Assembly (NCBI GenBank): GCA_017621905.1
Contig: JAGASC010000200.1
Span: 1 to 10,783, forward strand
Origin: Roseburia sp.
Lineage (GTDB): Bacteria; Bacillota; Clostridia; Lachnospirales; Lachnospiraceae
DNA: 10,783 bases
Direction of reading: 5' to 3'
The translations under genes were made by a program, and so were the position numbers. Of the stretch, positions 6,466 to 10,783 are shown piece after piece; within the stretch, counting starts at the first letter, position 1, and the number at the start of each line of letters is the position of its first letter. The notes under the pieces were generated by a model that searched no databases, had not been told where the DNA came from, and saw only the letters and a list, made by a program, of their open reading frames with translations.

Positions 6466-7194
6466 TTATTCATCCCAGTTGTGATATACTTCCTGAACGT
6501 CGTCATCCTCGTCAAGAAGATCTAAGATACGGTTGATATTGGTCAAATCTTCCTCCGCGGTCAATTCCACGTAGTTCTGCGGGATCATGGTAATCTCTGC
6601 TTCCACAGTCGGAACACCGGCCTCATCTATGGCTTTCTTTACGGCCTCAAAATCATCCGGAACAGTCAGCACTTCAAAGCTGTCCTCCTCCTCTGCAAAA
6701 TCTTCCGCACCTGCATCAAGAGCCAGCATCATCAAATCATCTGCATCCATCTCGCAGTCTTCCTTTGCAATGATAATCTGTCCCTTCTCATCAAACATAT
6801 AAGATACACAGCCCTGGATTCCTATGCTTCCGTGTCCTTTGGTAAATGCATTTCTCACATTGGCTGCGGTACGGTTCTTGTTATCGGTCAGACACTTTAC
6901 GATGATAGCGGTACCGCTTGGTCCGTATCCCTCGTAGGTACAAAATTCATAGTTTACTGCATTGCCGTCTCCTGCAGCCTTTTTGATACCTCGCTCGATG
7001 GTATCGTTTGGCATATTGTTGGATTTGGCTTTTGCGATTACCTGGGCAAGCTTAAAGTTGTTGGCCGGATCCGGGCCGCCCTCTTTTACTGCTACTGCAA
7101 TTTCTCTTCCGATAATTGTAAAAATCTTACCTTTTGCCGCATCATTTTTTTCCTTTTTATGCTTGATGTTGGCAAACTTGGAATGTCCTGACAT
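6466..7194 (-). CDS. yebC: YebC/PmpR (TACO1) family protein
   Basis: This 242-residue cytosolic protein is a full-length YebC-family member. It opens with the diagnostic MSGHSKFANIKHKK (1-14), followed by KIFTIIGREI (23-32), a family block with NNMPNDTIERGIKKA (59-73), YEGYGPSG (87-94) and TDNKNRT (103-109). The acidic C-terminal third (about 145-242, ending LLDEDDDVQEVYHNWDE) is also typical. The family was long annotated as transcription regulators; more recent work links it to translation, including relief of ribosome stalling at difficult peptide stretches such as proline runs. Which role applies here cannot be read from the sequence. GAGGA lies 8 nt before ATG. It follows the CorC-like gene by 60 nt with no terminator between, so the two are probably co-transcribed, and it ends at a strong terminator. 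Confidence 0.97.
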   Translation of the reverse strand: MSGHSKFANIKHKKEKNDAAKGKIFTIIGREIAVAVKEGGPDPANNFKLAQVIAKAKSNNMPNDTIERGIKKAAGDGNAVNYEFCTYEGYGPSGTAIIVKCLTDNKNRTAANVRNAFTKGHGSIGIQGCVSYMFDEKGQIIIAKEDCEMDADDLMMLALDAGAEDFAEEEDSFEVLTVPDDFEAVKKAIDEAGVPTVEAEITMIPQNYVELTAEEDLTNINRILDLLDEDDDVQEVYHNWDE

Positions 7195-7254
7195 ATTCTT
7201 TATCCTCTTTTCTGTTAATAAAATACAATTAAATCCAAAAATTCTCCTGCGAAA

Positions 7255-8655
7255 TTATACCACTACATCTTCATTCTGACAAGAGGTTTCCTCTTTGCTT
7301 CGGGCACTTCTGCCCGATTCTGTCTGGGATTTTGCCTCCTGCTCCGGCAGTTTTGTCACACGGACTGACTGAATTCTCTTACTTTCCACGGAAAGAATCT
7401 CAAACAGATATCCATAGGCTGTAATCGAATATACTTCATTGTCGTTTGGAATCTTATCAATGCGGGAGATCAGAAAACCATTTAAGGTTTCAAAATCATC
7501 CTCATCTTCCTCCTCCGTTTCAATGGCAAGTGTCTCTAACACTTCAGAGAAATCAGCCATACCGTTCATCATATAAGTTCCGTCGGAGGAAAGCTCAATC
7601 ATATGCTCTTCCTCGTCGTGTTCATCCTCGATATTTCCTACGATTTCCTCTAAGATATCCTCCATCGCCACAATACCTGCGGTCTGTCCATATTCATCCA
7701 CCACAATGACCATATGGCTTTTGTCTGCCTGCATGGCAGCGAACAGGCGGTTAATATTTCTGGTCTCCGGAATGAAATCCACATCCCGCACAAGACCGTC
7801 GATATCCTTAATTTCTTTTTCGAAAACAGACTGCTCTAAACTGAAAGAAAGAGCGTCTTTAATATGTAATAATCCAATGATGTTGTCCACATCCTCAAGA
7901 TAGACCGGAAAACGGGAATAACTGTTTTCACTGATAAATGACATGGCTTCCCGAAAGGTCATCGTTCCATCCAGCGCAACGATATGTTTGCGGTGCGTCA
8001 TAATGTCCTTCGCCTCTTTGTCGCCGAACTCGAAAATATTGTGAATCATTTCCGCTTCGCTGGCTAAAAGTACTCCCTGCTCATGGCCCTCTTTTACCAT
8101 GGAAATGATTTCTTCTTCGGTAACATCATCTGTATCGCTCAAAGGATCCACACCAAAAACGCGGGCCATCAGATTTGCCAGCAAATCCATCAGCCGGATG
8201 ACCGGCCAAAAAAGGATTTCTAACATATGTACCGGCTGCACCAAAATAGCAGCCCAGGTATCCGGCTTTCTGGACGCCACCTTTTCCGGCGTATAAACGC
8301 CAAAAACCAGCACCAAAATCATTAATACGGCAAAAATCAATACATTACATCCAGCGGAAATATATACATTTACTGCTTCGCCGACAAAATAATCCTTCCA
8401 GAACGGCACCTGTAAAAATCCGTGCAGCATATGAGCAAGCAGCGCCAAGAGTTGGCATACCTGAGAATAGCGCTCTGACTTATCCATATATTTTTGAAGC
8501 AAAGCTGCTTTTTTGCTGCCGTCCCTGGCCATTTTCTCCACTGCGGCATCATTTAGATTCCGCAACGCCGCACAGAAGCCAAAAATCACAAAATCAAGTA
8601 AAATTAATAGTGCAAAAATCAGTAGTCCCTGACTGGGACTGACACCATCGTCCAT
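7255..8655 (-). CDS. CNNM/CBS/CorC-HlyC-type membrane protein (hemolysin-family annotation)
   Basis: Layout: a membrane domain with hydrophobic segments near residues 11-33, 66-84, 98-121 and 136-163; a CBS pair at about 218-340 (MTHRKHIVAL, then SRFPVYLEDVDNIIGLLHIK, and later VIVVDEYGQTAGIVAMEDIL); and a CorC/HlyC C-terminal domain at about 355-436. An acidic, low-complexity tail follows. Numbering counts from the ATG at 8661. Relatives include Mg2+ exporters and the poorly founded hemolysin annotations. The membrane half is diverged: the usual small-residue motif SAxET of helix 1, the Asn pair of helix 2 and the GE(I/V)xPK motif are replaced by FGFCAAL, LAHMLHG and GVYTPEK, so transport is uncertain. 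Two in-frame ATGs exist; AAGGA is 2 nt from the one at 8661 and 8 nt from that at 8655, so I chose 8655. A strong promoter lies 55-85 nt upstream, and yebC follows. Confidence 0.9.
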   Translation of the reverse strand: MDDGVSPSQGLLIFALLILLDFVIFGFCAALRNLNDAAVEKMARDGSKKAALLQKYMDKSERYSQVCQLLALLAHMLHGFLQVPFWKDYFVGEAVNVYISAGCNVLIFAVLMILVLVFGVYTPEKVASRKPDTWAAILVQPVHMLEILFWPVIRLMDLLANLMARVFGVDPLSDTDDVTEEEIISMVKEGHEQGVLLASEAEMIHNIFEFGDKEAKDIMTHRKHIVALDGTMTFREAMSFISENSYSRFPVYLEDVDNIIGLLHIKDALSFSLEQSVFEKEIKDIDGLVRDVDFIPETRNINRLFAAMQADKSHMVIVVDEYGQTAGIVAMEDILEEIVGNIEDEHDEEEHMIELSSDGTYMMNGMADFSEVLETLAIETEEEDEDDFETLNGFLISRIDKIPNDNEVYSITAYGYLFEILSVESKRIQSVRVTKLPEQEAKSQTESGRSARSKEETSCQNEDVVV

Positions 8656-8715
8656 AATCATCGTCCTTTCTTTCGTAGAAAACTCAGTGTAAATTTTTTG
8701 TCTAAAACTTTTGAA

Positions 8716-8744
8716 ATCATACCATCTTATGAGCTTTTCGTCAA
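8716..8744 (-). promoter_or_regulatory. Predicted strong sigma-A promoter for the CorC-like gene and yebC
   Basis: On the minus strand the -35 box TTGACG (8744-8739) is separated by exactly 17 nt from the -10 box TATGAT (8721-8716), each matching 5 of 6 consensus bases. TG plus one base precedes the -10 box. It lies in the 100-nt gap after the mazF stop. No terminator is seen for mazF, so this would be an internal promoter that lets the downstream genes be expressed independently. Confidence 0.82.
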
Positions 8745-8761
8745 GTGTTCCCCTTGGTCCG

Positions 8762-9109
8762 TTATGTATAAAGCTCCAGGCTTATTTCAAGTGCTCGGTC
8801 AATTTTTACCAAAATCTGGCTGTCCAGATGACAAACTTTGTCCTTTAATCTTTTTTTGTCTATGGTGCGAAGCTGCTCTAAAAGCACCACGGAATCCTTC
8901 AGCAAATCATATTTTCTACAGTCTAACTCCACATGTGTCGGCAGCTTTGCTTTATTCATCTGGGAAGTGATGGCCGCACAGATGACCGTAGGGCTGTGTT
9001 TGTTGCCTACGTCATTCTGTATAATAAGAACCGGCCGTATTCCCCCCTGCTCTGACCCGATGACGGGCCTTAAATCCGCGTAAAATATATCACCACGTCT
9101 AATTACCAT
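8762..9109 (-). CDS. mazF: MazF/EndoA (PemK) family mRNA interferase
   Basis: This 115-residue protein closely follows Bacillus EndoA/NdoA (MazF), a sequence-specific endoribonuclease that cleaves mRNA when free of its antitoxin. It begins with RRGDIFYADL (4-13) and continues with GSEQGGIRPVLIIQND (18-33), AAITSQ (45-50), KLPTHVEL (55-62) and LLEQLRTIDKKRL (76-88). Arg25 and Thr48, at the positions of the catalytic pair in the Bacillus enzyme, are both present, so the enzyme looks active. GGAG lies 10 nt before ATG. It sits 62 nt after alr. In Bacillus the antitoxin gene ndoAI lies between alr and ndoA; here the gap is too short for one, and neither neighbouring gap encodes a candidate. Cleavage specificity cannot be inferred. 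Confidence 0.96.
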   Translation of the reverse strand: MVIRRGDIFYADLRPVIGSEQGGIRPVLIIQNDVGNKHSPTVICAAITSQMNKAKLPTHVELDCRKYDLLKDSVVLLEQLRTIDKKRLKDKVCHLDSQILVKIDRALEISLELYT

Positions 9110-9171
9110 ATACTTTCCACTCCATTATCTTTTTAGGATAGTATTGCCAATTTTACCGGGTGTATTCCATT

Positions 9172-10341
9172 TTACTCCGAAAAATGATCCTTTCTCCCGA
9201 TTACTTTTCCTCTGTGAACAAAGACCCTCGGAATCCGTTTTCCAAGATCACATACAAATTCATAATTAAACCTTCCGGAGCGTTCGCCGACCTCCTCCAT
9301 GGTAATACATTCGTCACCGTCTCTTCCGATCAGTATTACCTCATCCCCGGACTTTACATCCGGAATGTCAGTCACATCCACCATGAACTGATCCATGCAT
9401 ACCCGGCCGCGAATCGGTGCACGCTTTCCATGAATGAGCACATCGCCTTTGTTGGAAAGTCCTCTGGCATATCCGTCTGCATAGCCTACCGGGATTGTGG
9501 CTATCATCCGTGGTTCTTCCGTCACATAGGTACCGCCATAGCTGATTTCCCGGCCTGCCGGAAGTTCTTTCACATAGGCCACATGGGTGACAAGCGTTAA
9601 GGCAGGACGAATATCGATACGGCTTTTATCCACCTCCTCGGAGGGCCATAAACCATAGAGTGTAATGCCTGCGCGAACCAGATCCATATTAGCCTCCGGT
9701 ATTTCAACGATGCCTGCACTGTTGGAGCAGTGCTGTATCGGTATTTCAACTCCGCGTTTTTCCATCATGGAAATCATCTCCCGGAACAGTTCTATCTGAC
9801 GGTAAGTGTGCTCCTTATCTTTTTCATCGGCTCTCGCGAAATGGGTGAATATACCCTCTACCATAATATGCGGCAGTGCTGCCAGCTGTGCCATCTCATC
9901 CGCCGCCTCTTCTGTCACCTGATAGCCAATCCGGCTCATTCCGGTATCCACCGCGAAATGAATCTTACAATCCATATCCAGACGCTTTGCAGTCTGGGAC
10001 AACTCCTCTGCCATTTCCTTTGTGAACACCGTGGGACGGATTCCCGCCCGAATCATATCATCATACTGATCCGGAAAAGCATAGCCCAGAATCAGAATCG
10101 GCTTTTTGATTCCATGATTTCTTAAAATCAATCCCTCTTCCACGGTAGCTACCGCATATCCGTACAGATAATCCAACGGCTCCAGAATTTCGGCGATTTC
10201 CACTGCGCCATGCCCATAGCCGTCCGCCTTGATCACTGCCATTATTTTCGTTTTATTTGAAATATTTTCATGCATGGACTCCATATTATAAAGGATTGCG
10301 TCCAGATCGATTTCTGCATGAACTCTATTATATTTATTCAT
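9172..10341 (-). CDS. alr: Alanine racemase
   Basis: This PLP-dependent cytosolic enzyme interconverts L- and D-alanine, supplying D-Ala for the peptidoglycan stem. The 389-residue length is usual. The N-terminal barrel has the PLP-lysine motif AVIKADGYGHG (35-45, Lys38). VDTGMSRIGY (131-140) carries Arg137. The C-terminal beta domain has EISYGGTY (265-272) with Tyr268, the second catalytic base, and RVCMDQFMVDVT (313-324), contributing residues that reach the partner subunit of the dimer. The start is forced: an in-frame TAG lies four codons upstream. AAAGG is 14 nt from the ATG, farther than normal. nnrD lies 65 nt upstream and mazF 62 nt downstream on the same strand, so all three are probably co-transcribed. 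Confidence 0.98.
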   Translation of the reverse strand: MNKYNRVHAEIDLDAILYNMESMHENISNKTKIMAVIKADGYGHGAVEIAEILEPLDYLYGYAVATVEEGLILRNHGIKKPILILGYAFPDQYDDMIRAGIRPTVFTKEMAEELSQTAKRLDMDCKIHFAVDTGMSRIGYQVTEEAADEMAQLAALPHIMVEGIFTHFARADEKDKEHTYRQIELFREMISMMEKRGVEIPIQHCSNSAGIVEIPEANMDLVRAGITLYGLWPSEEVDKSRIDIRPALTLVTHVAYVKELPAGREISYGGTYVTEEPRMIATIPVGYADGYARGLSNKGDVLIHGKRAPIRGRVCMDQFMVDVTDIPDVKSGDEVILIGRDGDECITMEEVGERSGRFNYEFVCDLGKRIPRVFVHRGKVIGRKDHFSE

Positions 10342-10355
10342 AATGTAAATCTATG

Positions 10356-10361
10356 CCTTTC
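10356..10361 (-). promoter_or_regulatory. Probable but distant ribosome binding site of alr
   Basis: The minus strand reads GAAAGG, 14 nt before the alr ATG, against 5-9 nt in the other genes here. No closer purine-rich match is seen. A rare ATT start would be 5 nt downstream (ATT TAC ATT ATG, directly after the in-frame TAG), but I regard ATG as more likely. Confidence 0.4.
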
Positions 10362-10406
10362 TGCTGCTTAATTATGTTACAAGTTAAGTCTTACTTGGTA
10401 AAAACA

Positions 10407-10783
10407 CTAGGAGTGATTCGTTTCCCACTTCGCCAGATAAGATCTGATTCCCTCAATCAGGTCAGAGGCCATAAGTCCCCGCTTTCCGGTCTCTGAAATC
10501 ATAGCATCCCCGGCTTTCCCATGAAGATACACACCCAAAGGTGCCGCTTTCTCTGCGCTAAGCCCCTGAGCCATCAATGAGCCGATCACACCACTCAGTA
10601 CATCGCCGCTTCCCGCCGTTGCCATACCGGAATTGCCGGACAGGTTTAAAAAAGTCTGTCCATAGGGAATGCTGACCACCGTGTGCTCATCCTTTAATAC
10701 ACATATGATATTATATTGCCGCGCGAATTCCTCTGCAACCTCGATCAGTCTGGCCTGAATATATCCGATGGAATCGCCGGTCA
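10407..10783 (-). CDS. nnrD: ADP/ATP-dependent NAD(P)H-hydrate dehydratase, C-terminal part (5' end outside the window)
   Basis: About 124 residues are visible, with the frame open to the window edge, so the GTG or ATG codons inside are not the start. The enzyme dehydrates damaged NADHX/NADPHX back to NAD(P)H in the cytosol, using ADP or ATP. It belongs to the ribokinase-like YjeF C-terminal/CARKD family. The diagnostic block GNSGMATAGSGDVLSGVIG is present, with the Asp of GSGD as the probable catalytic base. It is followed by YLHGKAGD and the SDLIEGIRSYL end, both typical. In many bacteria this domain is fused to the epimerase NnrE; whether that holds here lies outside the window. The gene precedes alr by 65 nt on the same strand, an arrangement seen in other Firmicutes. 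Confidence 0.95.
   Translation of the reverse strand, partial: TGDSIGYIQARLIEVAEEFARQYNIICVLKDEHTVVSIPYGQTFLNLSGNSGMATAGSGDVLSGVIGSLMAQGLSAEKAAPLGVYLHGKAGDAMISETGKRGLMASDLIEGIRSYLAKWETNHS

Noticed and set aside
7195..7254. Separate promoter or terminator between the CorC-like gene and yebC
   Set aside because: I found no hairpin and no -35/-10 pair with proper spacing in these 60 nt, so co-transcription is the simpler reading.
9110..9171. Search for a MazE/NdoAI antitoxin ORF upstream of mazF
   Set aside because: The gap is 62 nt and contains several stops; no frame of useful length exists.
10342..10406. Promoter for alr (TTTACC, 17 nt, TAACAT)
   Set aside because: Both boxes match only 4 of 6 consensus bases in A/T-rich DNA, and read-through from nnrD explains expression.

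Overview
The window looks like chromosomal core DNA of a low-to-mid-GC Gram-positive Clostridia. I favour Lachnospiraceae, judging from the protein sequences, the A/T-rich gaps with strong GGAGG-type ribosome binding sites, and the alr next to a mazF/ndoA-type gene. The taxon is an inference from sequence style, not a search result. All ten clearly supported genes lie on the minus strand, so transcription runs from high to low coordinates. I see no tRNA, rRNA, CRISPR, transposase or phage gene.

In transcription order: (1) 10783-8762 holds the 3' part of an NAD(P)H-hydrate dehydratase gene (nnrD), alanine racemase (alr) and a MazF-type mRNA interferase, with gaps of 65 and 62 nt and no antitoxin gene among them. 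(2) 8744-6415 has a strong predicted sigma-A promoter driving a CNNM/CBS/CorC-type membrane protein and then yebC, closed by an intrinsic terminator. (3) 6316-3334 has metY (O-acetylhomoserine sulfhydrylase) and glgA (glycogen synthase), then a possible 50-codon ORF abutting a strong terminator hairpin. (4) 3332-1 has a repeat-rich leader, a TepA-like ClpP-family protease, uppP (undecaprenyl-diphosphate phosphatase) with its own extended -10 promoter, and the N-terminal part of an FtsK/SpoIIIE DNA translocase starting at TTG.

Functionally this is housekeeping. Alr supplies D-alanine and UppP recycles the lipid carrier for peptidoglycan. FtsK pumps DNA at the septum, NnrD repairs damaged NAD(P)H, MetY makes homocysteine, GlgA builds glycogen, and YebC and MazF act on translation and mRNA.

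No new multi-gene system is evident. The most interesting points lie outside or inside the genes rather than in a cassette. A small hairpin repeat occurs in two inverted copies bracketing glgA, with a compensatory base-pair change. A 35-nt periodic repeat lies upstream of tepA. The MazF toxin has no neighbouring antitoxin. The CNNM domain seems to have lost its usual ion-site residues. A 21-bp tandem repeat encodes the basic N-terminal tail of FtsK. The longest stretch without a confident gene is 3200-3491 (292 nt), and its content is listed.
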